This document shows, piece after piece, positions 33,398 to 42,527 of a stretch of DNA of 58,247 nt (its first letter is position 1; each line of letters opens with the position of its first letter). The translations under genes and the position numbers were made by a program. The notes below the pieces were generated by a model. The model saw nothing but the letters and a program-made list of their open reading frames with translations, did not search any database and was not told the origin of the DNA. The stretch spans positions 1 to 58,247 of the forward strand of contig CALMQM010000090.1 in the NCBI GenBank assembly GCA_937871435.1, written 5' to 3'. The DNA comes from an uncultured Bacteroidota bacterium (GTDB lineage: Bacteria; Bacteroidota; Bacteroidia; AKYH767-A; 2013-40CM-41-45).

Positions 33398-34828
33398 ATG
33401 AACAAACTCTTTGCATTATTCATCATCATCCCTTCCTTTTCTCTGCAGGCACAAGTCACGTTTGAAAAAAAAATCGGCGGGGCCGGTTACCAGGATGGGT
33501 CTATCATTGCATCTACTCACGATGGTGGATTTGTAATTGCAGGTATTCAGAACGGCGACACACTGAATTATTCAGACATCTATATTCTTCGTGTGGATTC
33601 CATGGGTGATTCCTTATGGACCAAACATTGGGGAGCACCCGGAAGCAATGATTTTCCTTCCGCAATTGTGGAAACCAGCGACGGTGGTTTTTTAGTTTCC
33701 ACCACAACCTACTCCTTATCCTCACAGGCTCCCACATACAGCGATTGGTGGATTCTTCGTCTCGATGCTTCAGGTGACACACTATGGACAAAAATGATTC
33801 GCAAACCTGGCAATGACAGAATGATGTGTATCAGTGAAAACGATGATCAATCAATTCTTTGTTGCGGCTGGTGGAGTATGAACGGTTATGCTGTTGGAAC
33901 TATGCTCAAACTCACATCAACCGGTGATTCACTATGGGCGGTCCACATTCCTTCAACAGGTAATTCCTATGCTCAATTTTGCATGCAGGACCAAAACGGA
34001 AATTATCTGGTGGCAGGTTCAGCTCTAAGTGGAACATTTTATGGACTGGTTTATGAATACGACACTTCCGGGCAATTCCTTTCATTGCACACCTACGACT
34101 TACCTGGAACAGTTGAAATTATTAACTCAGTCCACCATTTACCTCAAGGTGGTTACTTATTGTCAGCCAAAACAGGTACACTCAACGGATACGATATCTG
34201 GTTGCTAAGAGTAACTGAACAATGGGATACAGTGTGGACACGCACCTTCAACGATCCGATCTATCTCTATGATACGGAAGCCAAATTTGCTTTTGATGCT
34301 GTTGCAGACAGCGGATGCATTTTTGGAGGTAGCAAGTTCACCGGACTTTCTTCTGAAGCCGTCATCTACCGTGTGGATTCATCAGGAAATTTAGAATGGA
34401 CAAAATTTTTTGGAGGGAGCAGTCCGGGTGAAGACAAAGCAAATTCCATTTTATCGCTTTCTGATGGAGGATTTATTTTTTCAGGACAGGCAGATCTTGT
34501 AACCAATCTCGAAGCAGAAGTGTACCTGGTTCGCGCTGATGGAAATGGAGATGTTTCAGGAACAACACAGATACCGGCATATTCCAACAACGATGATTTA
34601 ATCTTTTATCCTAACCCTGCAAATGAAAGTATCAACTGGAAGATTCCTGAAGGAAAAAACTCGAAGCTCCGTGTGTATACTACATCCGGAATTCTGGTAA
34701 AAGATCTTACTCTGTTTTCTGATTCAGGCATGTTGTATCTGCAAGAATTTTCTCCTGGCATGTATGTTTTGGAAGTAATTAAGGAAGAATCCATTTATCG
34801 TACTCAGCTCATTGTGTTACGACACTAA
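33398..34828 (+). CDS. Secreted repeat protein with T9SS sorting domain
   Basis: 476 residues. Signal peptide to about 19 (SLQAQ). Six or so degenerate repeats (about 20-385) with HDGGFVIAGIQNGD, DGGFLVSTTTYS, DGGFIFSGQADL and GDSLWTKHWG-type strands look like the Kelch/WD-like propeller repeats found in many Bacteroidota surface proteins. The C-terminal T9SS type A domain covers about 400-476 (FYPNPANESINWKIPEG, SPGMYVLEVIKEES). Expected on the cell surface; function unknown. It converges on the glycosyltransferase gene with 5 bases between stops. Confidence 0.82.
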   Translation: MNKLFALFIIIPSFSLQAQVTFEKKIGGAGYQDGSIIASTHDGGFVIAGIQNGDTLNYSDIYILRVDSMGDSLWTKHWGAPGSNDFPSAIVETSDGGFLVSTTTYSLSSQAPTYSDWWILRLDASGDTLWTKMIRKPGNDRMMCISENDDQSILCCGWWSMNGYAVGTMLKLTSTGDSLWAVHIPSTGNSYAQFCMQDQNGNYLVAGSALSGTFYGLVYEYDTSGQFLSLHTYDLPGTVEIINSVHHLPQGGYLLSAKTGTLNGYDIWLLRVTEQWDTVWTRTFNDPIYLYDTEAKFAFDAVADSGCIFGGSKFTGLSSEAVIYRVDSSGNLEWTKFFGGSSPGEDKANSILSLSDGGFIFSGQADLVTNLEAEVYLVRADGNGDVSGTTQIPAYSNNDDLIFYPNPANESINWKIPEGKNSKLRVYTTSGILVKDLTLFSDSGMLYLQEFSPGMYVLEVIKEESIYRTQLIVLRH

Positions 34829-34833
34829 AGAAT

Positions 34834-36015
34834 TCACACATTACGCTTGGTGGGAGTCCAGATACTGTTTTTAATTCCTCCGGAGAAACGAATGAATCCT
34901 TGCAAGAGCGCAAGGTTCATCAATGAAAAATAGGAAACGAAGCGAAGTAATTTAAAATGCATTCCGACATATCCAAGCAATCTATCAAGCGCCGGGGACA
35001 GTAACAAAAATATTTCTCCAATTAACAAAACAATAAAGAAGTTCTGTTGTGTATTCAATGCCAAAATTATCAGGCTGATCAAACTGAGCAAAATAAAAAA
35101 CGGAGTAAGCCAGCGTAGAACTTTGTGGCTAATGAAACAGAATCCTGCAGGTGTAAATGGCCGGGTTACAAATCTTGAAAATACAGAGAGATTTTGAAAA
35201 TTACCTGCTGAAACTCTTGCCTTGCGTTTATATTCCTGATTGACATCATTAGAAACATCTTCATAGCATACAGCTTCAAGCTCATTGATACAAAGAAATC
35301 CTTTCTCCAGTATTTTCATGGAGATAAAAAAATCGTCTACAAGAAAATTCGGCGGAACCGGTTCATACAACTCCTTTCGAATTGCATAACATCCTCCGAA
35401 TGGACCCATCATCGTTCCCCAGATCAAACCTTCCTGGTATTTTATTTTATTCTCTCGTTCGATATAGCTTTTTTCCTGAATAGAAATCCCATCCTTCTTC
35501 ATTCCAATATTCAGAATATTTGAACCTACAAGCCCGACATTTGCTGTTTTAAAATGCCTGCACAAATATGCCAGTGTTTCTTTTTCAAACATCACATTCG
35601 CATCGGTAAGCACCACAATTGGATTTTTGGCATAACTGAGTAGCTCATTGATGACAGAAGGTTTTCCCCGTCTTTCTTTAAAATTATAAAAATGAATTCT
35701 CTCTTCCTTCTTTACAAAAGTCTGAATAATGTCCGCCGTCTGATCCACCGAAGCATCAGACCCGATCAATATTTCCAGCTTTTCTTTTGGATAATTCGAC
35801 TGTAGAATACCTTCAATTTTTTCGGCAATCACCCTTTCCTCATTGAAAGCTGAAATCACAATACTTACTGAAGGATATTGCTCCGAAGACATAAAACGGT
35901 CATGCAAAAAAACTCTTTTCGATGCCAAAACAGAAAGAAGAAGAGGAAAGAGAACATAGCTGTAAAAAATGACGAAAACTGCAAGAAAGAAGGCGTACAG
36001 GAAAAAGTTGAGCAT
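34834..36015 (-). CDS. Membrane glycosyltransferase, family 2
   Basis: 393 residues: N-terminal membrane span (about 1-28), then a GT-A domain beginning YPSVSIVISAFNEERVIAEKI (about 48), with SDASVDQTADI near 90, the DXD-like LTDANVMFE near 135, and LVDDFFISMKI near 220. The C-terminal half has several membrane spans (about 290-370). It resembles processive family 2 enzymes such as those making N-acetylglucosamine or related polysaccharide. The acceptor is not deducible. It is divergent from the GWxTD gene. Confidence 0.82.
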   Translation of the reverse strand: MLNFFLYAFFLAVFVIFYSYVLFPLLLSVLASKRVFLHDRFMSSEQYPSVSIVISAFNEERVIAEKIEGILQSNYPKEKLEILIGSDASVDQTADIIQTFVKKEERIHFYNFKERRGKPSVINELLSYAKNPIVVLTDANVMFEKETLAYLCRHFKTANVGLVGSNILNIGMKKDGISIQEKSYIERENKIKYQEGLIWGTMMGPFGGCYAIRKELYEPVPPNFLVDDFFISMKILEKGFLCINELEAVCYEDVSNDVNQEYKRKARVSAGNFQNLSVFSRFVTRPFTPAGFCFISHKVLRWLTPFFILLSLISLIILALNTQQNFFIVLLIGEIFLLLSPALDRLLGYVGMHFKLLRFVSYFSLMNLALLQGFIRFSGGIKNSIWTPTKRNV

Positions 36016-36167
36016 TGGAGGATGTTACTGCTTCAAAAATAGTCAAAGCATTGCAACTGGCAAACCGGAAAAAATGATTCAGCACCTATTTCCGGGCCTT
36101 TGCCGGTTTCGTCATCCTGCTGTTAAATTCAGCATCAGCTCTTCATATTATCAGAAAGCAGCCAGAT

Positions 36168-36175
36168 TAAATTTG
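36168..36175 (+). promoter_or_regulatory. Putative -7 element of the GWxTD gene
   Basis: TAAATTTG fits TAnnTTTG and lies 25 bases before the start codon; no convincing -33 TTG. Confidence 0.45.
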
Positions 36176-36200
36176 TAACTTTACTATTAAATAAATTGAC

Positions 36201-37655
36201 ATGAAAAAGCTGTTCCTTCTGGTGCTGGTTTTATTCGCCAAACTGAGTTCTTTTGGTGCACTAAATGCATTTTTTTCTTACGCATCATTCGATCAACCGG
36301 ACCGATTACCATTCATAGAAACTTACCTGAACATCAACGGAAAAAGTGTAAAGCTGGCAAAAGATGAGAAAGGAAAGTTCAGAAGCACACTGGAAATTCA
36401 GTGGGTATTCAAACAAGGTGATAAAATTGTTCACTTCGACAAATACAATTTACATAGTCCTTCTGTGGATAGTATTACCCAGCCTGTGGTCGATTTTATT
36501 GATTTACAAAGAGTCCAACTTGATACCGGGAATTACAAATTGGAATTAAAAATAGCTGATAAAAACTCCCTCGATCCTCCCTTTTCCCTGAGCCAGGACA
36601 TCAGAATCTTCTTCCCAAAAGATAAAGTGAGTATTTCAGAAATTGAATTTCTTGAATCGTTCACAAAATCAACACAAACCGGAAGTTTTACCAAGAATGG
36701 ATATGAAATGGTTCCATATATTCTGGGATACTACCCGGCTGAACTGAAAAACTTAAAATTTTATGCCGAAATATACCGTACGAAACCGCTGATGAATGAA
36801 GATTATCTTGTTCGTTATTTCATTGCCAATAGTGAAAACAGAGTATTACAAAATGATCTGGTCAATCTTAAAAAACAGAGTCCGGCTGAAATCAATGTTA
36901 TTCTTGGAGAAATTCCTCTTGACAAACTTGCTTCTGGAAATTACACATTGAGTATTGAAGTCAGAAACAAAGAAAATAAACTGATCACCTATCGTCAGCA
37001 ATTTTTTCAACGGAGCAATCCGATGACGGTTCCACTGAATAACAATGAGATTGCGAATTTAGATGTCAACAATTCATTCATATCCAGTGTTGATGATCCG
37101 GATTCATTAGTAGAATATATCGCCTGCCTTGCTCCTATTTCAGCACCATTGGAAGTTCAGATTCAGGAAAATCAAATTGCTCTGAAAGACGTTCAGAACA
37201 TGAAGCAATACATCCTGCATTTCTGGACCGGAAGGGATCAAAACAATCCTGCCGCTGCCTGGGCAGCTTACATGGCTGAAGTTAAAAAGGTAAATGCGGC
37301 ATACGGAACATTGAATAAAAGAGGGTACGAAGCAGACCGTGGACGTGTCTACCTTCAGTACGGTCCTCCCAATACCATTACCGTTGATAACATTGACCCT
37401 AATGCGATCCCGTATGAGATCTGGCATTACTATAAACTGCTCAACCAATCAAATAGAAAATTTGTTTTTTACAATCCTGATGGAGTATCTAACGATTACA
37501 GGCTACTTCATTCGGATGCGAATGGTGAACTTCAGGATGATGCTTGGGAATTGAAGTTGCACAGCCGGTCTCAACAATTCTATGATCAGGATCAACAGAA
37601 ATCACAGGATATTTACGGTACCAAAACCAAGGAGAATTTTCAAAACCCGAAATAA
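36201..37655 (+). CDS. Secreted GWxTD domain protein
   Basis: 484 residues with a signal peptide (about 1-20). Residues about 20-300 are beta-rich and unassigned. The C-terminal part (about 330-440) fits the GWxTD family: HFWTGRDQNNPAAAWAAYMAEVKKVNAAYG followed by RGYEADRGRVYLQYGPPNTI, where the name motif is G-Y-E-A-D in place of G-W-x-T-D. The family is restricted largely to Bacteroidota and Acidobacteria and has no assigned function. The gene is followed by a hairpin terminator ending directly at the next start codon. Confidence 0.85.
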   Translation: MKKLFLLVLVLFAKLSSFGALNAFFSYASFDQPDRLPFIETYLNINGKSVKLAKDEKGKFRSTLEIQWVFKQGDKIVHFDKYNLHSPSVDSITQPVVDFIDLQRVQLDTGNYKLELKIADKNSLDPPFSLSQDIRIFFPKDKVSISEIEFLESFTKSTQTGSFTKNGYEMVPYILGYYPAELKNLKFYAEIYRTKPLMNEDYLVRYFIANSENRVLQNDLVNLKKQSPAEINVILGEIPLDKLASGNYTLSIEVRNKENKLITYRQQFFQRSNPMTVPLNNNEIANLDVNNSFISSVDDPDSLVEYIACLAPISAPLEVQIQENQIALKDVQNMKQYILHFWTGRDQNNPAAAWAAYMAEVKKVNAAYGTLNKRGYEADRGRVYLQYGPPNTITVDNIDPNAIPYEIWHYYKLLNQSNRKFVFYNPDGVSNDYRLLHSDANGELQDDAWELKLHSRSQQFYDQDQQKSQDIYGTKTKENFQNPK

Positions 37656-37696
37656 TTCTATCCACTCAACAGGGTTTTTCTGATCAATGATTTAAG

Positions 37697-37727
37697 ATTA
37701 CCTTGCACCCGCAGGGTAATTTTTTTT
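37697..37727 (+). terminator. Hairpin with T tract ending exactly at the GT2 start codon
   Basis: ATTACCTTGC (37697-37706) pairs with GCAGGGTAAT (37711-37720), 10 pairs with one G-T, loop ACCC, followed by seven Ts and then ATG at 37728. Confidence 0.75.
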
Positions 37728-38789
37728 ATGACTGGCACCAGGAAACGTATAGCAGTTGTGATTCTAAACTGGAACGGAAGATTCTTTCTGGAATCATTTC
37801 TTCCGGATGTTGTTCGTTTTTCTGAACATGAAGCGGATGTTGTGGTGGCTGACAATGCTTCTGCAGACGACTCTATTTCATGGTTAGAGAAGCATTTACC
37901 GATGGTAAGAATCATTCGATTGAATACAAATCTGGGATTCACCGGAGGTTACAATGAAGCGCTGAAGCAAGTAGATTACGAATTTTATGTATTGTTGAAT
38001 TCAGATGTCAGAGTGACTGAGAACTGGCTGATTCCAATGCTGGAACTGATAGATAAGCATCCTCAATGTGCTGCCATTCAACCTAAAATTTGTTCACTGA
38101 ATCATCCTGATGAATTTGAATATGCGGGAGCTGGTGGTGGTTATATCGACAAATATGGTTATCCATTTTGCCGTGGTAGAATTTTTTATTCCATAGAAAA
38201 AGATACTTCGCAGTACAATGATTCTCTTGAAGTTTTCTGGGCATCCGGAGCCTGCATGTTTATCCGGTCTGCCATCTTTCATCAACTGAACGGCTTCGAT
38301 ATGCACTTCTTCGCTCACATGGAAGAAATTGACCTGTGCTGGAGAATTCAACGTGAAGGAATGCAGGTTTGGTACTGTGGAAGTTCTGCAGTTTATCATG
38401 TAGGCGGGGGTACTTTGCCAAAAAATAATCCCAGAAAAACTTATCTCAATTTCCGTAATAATCTGCTGATGTTGTATAAAAATCTGCCTATTGATTTGTT
38501 CTTCAGAGTGCTTATTGCCCGTACAATTCTTGATTTTACTGCTGCTTTAACCTTTCTGATTCGCAATGGGAAAGCAGATTTTAAAGCTGTTTTTCGTGCT
38601 CACCGGGATTTTCACAAAATGAAACATCTGTATAAAAGCAACCGAACAAACACTCATTCTACTCATAATCAATATTTTAACTTAATTTTCTGGAACTCCA
38701 TTGTCATCGAATTTTACCTTTTCAGATCAAGAAAATTTTCCGATCTTAATAAGTTCCCTCAAGCCAATTCAGGAATTCCAAAGGTGTAA
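37728..38789 (+). CDS. Glycosyltransferase family 2 (rhamnosyltransferase-like)
   Basis: 353 residues: RIAVVILNWNGRFFLESFLP at the N-terminus, VVVADNASADDS near 40, LNTNLGFTGGYNEAL near 66, LLNSDVRV with the DXD-like Asp near 89, the WASGACMFIRSAIF acceptor region and HMEEIDLCWRIQREG catalytic segment (about 168-205), then YLNFRNNLLMLYKNLP. Typical cytoplasmic-face GT2 of polysaccharide or glycolipid synthesis. Unlike the gene at 34834 it lacks multiple membrane spans except a possible one near the C-terminus. Its ATG touches a terminator-like hairpin, so its 5' leader is either part of an attenuator or essentially absent. Confidence 0.88.
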   Translation: MTGTRKRIAVVILNWNGRFFLESFLPDVVRFSEHEADVVVADNASADDSISWLEKHLPMVRIIRLNTNLGFTGGYNEALKQVDYEFYVLLNSDVRVTENWLIPMLELIDKHPQCAAIQPKICSLNHPDEFEYAGAGGGYIDKYGYPFCRGRIFYSIEKDTSQYNDSLEVFWASGACMFIRSAIFHQLNGFDMHFFAHMEEIDLCWRIQREGMQVWYCGSSAVYHVGGGTLPKNNPRKTYLNFRNNLLMLYKNLPIDLFFRVLIARTILDFTAALTFLIRNGKADFKAVFRAHRDFHKMKHLYKSNRTNTHSTHNQYFNLIFWNSIVIEFYLFRSRKFSDLNKFPQANSGIPKV

Positions 38790-38883
38790 GGGATAGCTGG
38801 TATTTGGAGAAACTAAAAGTGCTTCTCACCTTATACTACAGCTGTAACATGGATTTCTTTACAGAGTCCGGAAGCATGAAAAT

Positions 38884-41484
38884 ATGGGAATTGAAAGTGT
38901 AGATATATTAATCCAGCGTGCTCAGGTATTGAGAGGCAGGAATATTGGCCAGGCCACTGCTTTGCTGGATGACGCATTGTCGATAGCACAACAAATCAAT
39001 TACAAAAAAGGAATTGCTCTGATCATTCGGGATAAAGCCGCATGTGCATTTATTCAGAAAAATTATAAACGCGCTCTAACCGGCTACAGTGAAGCACATC
39101 AGTTTTTCAAGGACCTTGATGACAAAGACGGTCAATTAAGTTGTCTTACTGAAATCAGTTCAATTTATTTTAAGCTGGGTGAGGTTACCGCTGCACTCAC
39201 TTATATTCTCGAGACCTTAAAAATAAATACCGACAGAGGCGACTCGGAAGGAATTGCATTAGGATACAACGAAATCGGGAAGTTGCATGTTTACCTTCAG
39301 GAATATTCCAATGCTATAGATTATTTCAAGAAAGCTTTGAAAATTTTTGAAGGCATCAAGAACAAAAAAGAAATGGTCAATTCTTTTTTCCTTCTTGGCA
39401 ATGCTTATAACTGGATGGATGATTTTGACAAGGCATTGTATTATTTGCTGCGGGCTATTAATTCACTGGAGCATATGGACGATGCTGACTCCCGTGCAAA
39501 AACCTATGGAAGTCTGGCTATCCTTCACACCAAATTAAAAGAATACGATAAAGCTCTCTCCTACTTCAACAAAGCGCTTGAACTTGCCGGTGATGGAGGT
39601 TCCAATACTGTAAAAGCTCAGCTGAAAAAAAGTCTTGGGAATTTATATATTGAACTTACCCAATACGACAAAGCAATCGAAGTACTCACACGTGCTTTAA
39701 AATTTGCTCAGGCATCTCCTTTGGAAGCTCAGCTGGTAAAAATTCATCAGTTTCTTTCCATTGCTTATGAGAAAATCGGCGATATGGAAAATGCCCTTAT
39801 TCATTTCAAAAAATATTTTGAGCTTGACAAGGAGATTACAAGTGAAGAAGTGTCACTTAAAACAAAAGCTCTTCATATACGCTATGATCTGGAAGAATTA
39901 AAAAAGCAAAAAGAAATCGCGGAGTTATCGGATAAACTGAAGGAGCAATTTCTTGCAAATGTGAGTCATGAAATCAGAACACCGATGAACGGTGTTTTGG
40001 GAATGGCGCATTTACTTGGCAAGACAAGTCCGACAAGGGAACAACAGGAATATATTGATGCCATCAAAATTTCCGCCAACAACCTGATGGTGATCATCAA
40101 TGACATTCTTGATTTTTCCAAAATCAATGCAGGTAAAATTGAATTCTCAGAGACAGAATTTAATCTGAGAGATCTCGTGAAAGGCATTGTTCAAATTTTA
40201 CAAGTGCGTGCTGATGAAAAGAAAATTCAAATCGGTTGTACACTTGATTATCACATCAAGGACAATCTGATTGGAGATCCGATTCGTCTGAATCAAATTT
40301 TGGTGAATCTCATGGGTAATGCTGTCAAGTTTACTGAAAAAGGGAAAGTTACTCTGGACATCAAGATCATGGAGGAAAAGGACAGCATATGCAAAGTCCG
40401 ATTCCGTGTTACTGATTCCGGTATTGGAATTCCGGATAACAAACTTCAGTCAATCTTTGAAAGCTTTGAACAGGCAGAAAATAACAAAAGAAGATACGAA
40501 GGTACCGGCTTAGGTCTTACTATCGTGAAGCAATTGGTGGAGTTACAGGGCGGCAGTATTTCTGTGAAATCAAGAGTAAATGAAGGATCGGAATTTACTG
40601 TAGACATGTTTTTTAAACTGGGAGTAAACAAAACAGTTGCTCATCCGGTGGAAGTAACGGAACAAAGTAATTCGAAAGATGTTTCTCATGTGCGGGTGCT
40701 TATTGTTGAAGACAACAAAGTGAATCAATTGCTTGTAAAAAACATGCTGAAGAAATTCGGCTTTGAAAATTTTGAAGCCGCTGAGAATGGAAAAGTAGCA
40801 CTGTCAAAACTACGTGAACAGGAATTTGATATTATCCTGATGGATATTCAAATGCCGGAAATGGACGGATATGAAATAACCAGAGAAATCAGAACCAGAA
40901 TGCGCAATGAGGTAAGAAACATACCGATCATTGCACTGACTGCGGATGCTTCAGAGAAGGAAAAAGTAAAAGCGCGTGAATCCGGTATGAATGATTATGT
41001 AGTGAAACCATATACTCCGGAAGAACTCTACAGCACACTTCTGAAATTTATTCCTGAAAATACAAATTTACCACATTCCGCATTGAGAAATGAGGTTTCT
41101 ACCTCTCTTCACAGGATTAGTCCGGGAATGGATCTCGATTTCCTGGATAAATTTACCGGCGGTGATCAGGAACTCACGATTCAGTTGATAGAAATTTTTC
41201 TCAAACAGGTACCTGAAGCGATTGAAAAATTAAATTATAGTGTTCCGAAAAAAGACTGGAAGGAAACACATGCTGTCGCTCACAAACTGAAATCGAGCAT
41301 TGCAATCTTTGAATTTCATGAATTGAAAAAACTCATCACCAACATCGAAGAATATGCACGTGATGGAGAAAGACTGGAGGAAATTCCTCACTTGTACGCT
41401 GAATTCAAAGAAGGATCTAAAATCGCGGTCCGGAATCTCGAAGCTGAATTGTCTAAATTAAGAAACTTAGTAAGCAGGCATTAA
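38884..41484 (+). CDS. TPR-containing hybrid histidine kinase with receiver and HPt domains
   Basis: 866 residues without signal peptide or membrane span, hence probably cytoplasmic. About eight TPR units (residues about 1-325, for example YSNAIDYFKKALKIFEGIKNKK and YDKALSYFNKALELAG) are followed by a short coiled coil. The HisKA domain has NVSHEIRTPMNG (His about 362). HATPase motifs are NQILVNLMGNAVKF, DSGIGIPD and GTGLGLTIVKQL. The receiver domain (about 605-725) contains IILMDIQMPEMDG (Asp about 655) and the conserved Lys in YVVKPYTPEEL. The HPt domain (about 755-860) has VAHKLKSSI (His about 800). It is therefore a self-contained phosphorelay up to HPt. No response regulator with an output domain is adjacent. 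Confidence 0.92.
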   Translation: MGIESVDILIQRAQVLRGRNIGQATALLDDALSIAQQINYKKGIALIIRDKAACAFIQKNYKRALTGYSEAHQFFKDLDDKDGQLSCLTEISSIYFKLGEVTAALTYILETLKINTDRGDSEGIALGYNEIGKLHVYLQEYSNAIDYFKKALKIFEGIKNKKEMVNSFFLLGNAYNWMDDFDKALYYLLRAINSLEHMDDADSRAKTYGSLAILHTKLKEYDKALSYFNKALELAGDGGSNTVKAQLKKSLGNLYIELTQYDKAIEVLTRALKFAQASPLEAQLVKIHQFLSIAYEKIGDMENALIHFKKYFELDKEITSEEVSLKTKALHIRYDLEELKKQKEIAELSDKLKEQFLANVSHEIRTPMNGVLGMAHLLGKTSPTREQQEYIDAIKISANNLMVIINDILDFSKINAGKIEFSETEFNLRDLVKGIVQILQVRADEKKIQIGCTLDYHIKDNLIGDPIRLNQILVNLMGNAVKFTEKGKVTLDIKIMEEKDSICKVRFRVTDSGIGIPDNKLQSIFESFEQAENNKRRYEGTGLGLTIVKQLVELQGGSISVKSRVNEGSEFTVDMFFKLGVNKTVAHPVEVTEQSNSKDVSHVRVLIVEDNKVNQLLVKNMLKKFGFENFEAAENGKVALSKLREQEFDIILMDIQMPEMDGYEITREIRTRMRNEVRNIPIIALTADASEKEKVKARESGMNDYVVKPYTPEELYSTLLKFIPENTNLPHSALRNEVSTSLHRISPGMDLDFLDKFTGGDQELTIQLIEIFLKQVPEAIEKLNYSVPKKDWKETHAVAHKLKSSIAIFEFHELKKLITNIEEYARDGERLEEIPHLYAEFKEGSKIAVRNLEAELSKLRNLVSRH

Positions 41485-41620
41485 AGAAAAATATTCTGAT
41501 CAGTCTTTTATTCCGTGTCATCAGGATATACATTTCAAACGATTTTCATTTCGATTTTGGAAGTGAATAAATTGGTATTATACAAACGAGATTCAACCAA
41601 CAGGGGTCACATTTATTATA

Positions 41621-42472
41621 TCATGCTTGTTCATTTTTGTGAAAGCTGACCAATCCGGATCCCGGACTTTGTGAAATATTGCCAATACTTACATCCAACT
41701 TCTTCCCTATTGTTTTTATTTCATCCTGAAAAATCCATGCGACGGACCCTGTGAGGTGCAATGGAAAGGATTTATGTTCATCGAATTTCAGGATGATAGA
41801 AGTAAAAAACTCTTCTAAAACTGAATCCACAATCCGTGTGATTATTTTTTCGGATTTGTGTTTTGCGACAAATGGAGTAAATGATGCAATGAAACGATTT
41901 GGTTGTGGTTTACGGTAAATATTTTCTAGAATTTCATCTACTGATAGATTGTATTCTCTGTTAAACTCTGAAAGCAAATTTTGGGGGAGTTCAGAATAAA
42001 GAATTGTTTTAAGAATTTTTTTTCCGAAGGCAACGCCTCCGCCTTCATCTCCCAGAATAAATCCAAGAGAAGGAACTTTACTACTGAGGAAATATCCATT
42101 GTAAAAAGCGCAATTTGATCCGGTTCCCAGAATGCCAATGAGTCCTTCTTTGTATTCACAAAGTGAACGTGCGGCGCCTAATAAATCTGAGTGTACTTCA
42201 ATCTTCGCCTCAGGAAAATGAATTCTCAGTCCGCCATGAACTATATCCTGTTTTGCTTTGTGAGCACAGCCAGCACCATAAAAATAGATGTTTTGAATCT
42301 GACAGTCCTCCGGAATTTCAGGTTTAACTTCATCAGAAATCCGTTCTGCAATTTGTACCTCATCGAGAAAATATGGATTTAATCCTCCTGAAAGAATTGT
42401 TTTCACAGTTCCATCCTGAAAAATCAGGTTCCATTCTGTTTTTGAAGATCCGCTGTCGGCTATAAGTTTCAT
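41621..42472 (-). CDS. N-acetylglucosamine kinase-like BadF/BcrA ATPase
   Basis: 283 residues of the ASKHA fold. ADSGSSKTEWNLIF (phosphate-1 loop) at the N-terminus, ILGTGSNCAFYNG near 118 (phosphate-2), LGFILGDEGGGVAFG near 135 and LTGSVAWIFQDEI near 240 match the eukaryote-type GlcNAc kinase and BadF/BadG family. It probably phosphorylates an amino sugar recycled from peptidoglycan. Other Bacteroidota have this gene near cell-wall recycling genes; here it is alone, just downstream of rnz on the same strand (55-base gap). Confidence 0.8.
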   Translation of the reverse strand: MKLIADSGSSKTEWNLIFQDGTVKTILSGGLNPYFLDEVQIAERISDEVKPEIPEDCQIQNIYFYGAGCAHKAKQDIVHGGLRIHFPEAKIEVHSDLLGAARSLCEYKEGLIGILGTGSNCAFYNGYFLSSKVPSLGFILGDEGGGVAFGKKILKTILYSELPQNLLSEFNREYNLSVDEILENIYRKPQPNRFIASFTPFVAKHKSEKIITRIVDSVLEEFFTSIILKFDEHKSFPLHLTGSVAWIFQDEIKTIGKKLDVSIGNISQSPGSGLVSFHKNEQA

Positions 42473-42527
42473 TGCTCCCTGTTTAACCTTCTTTCATCAT
42501 CATCTGCTTAGCGATGAGAATCCGAAT

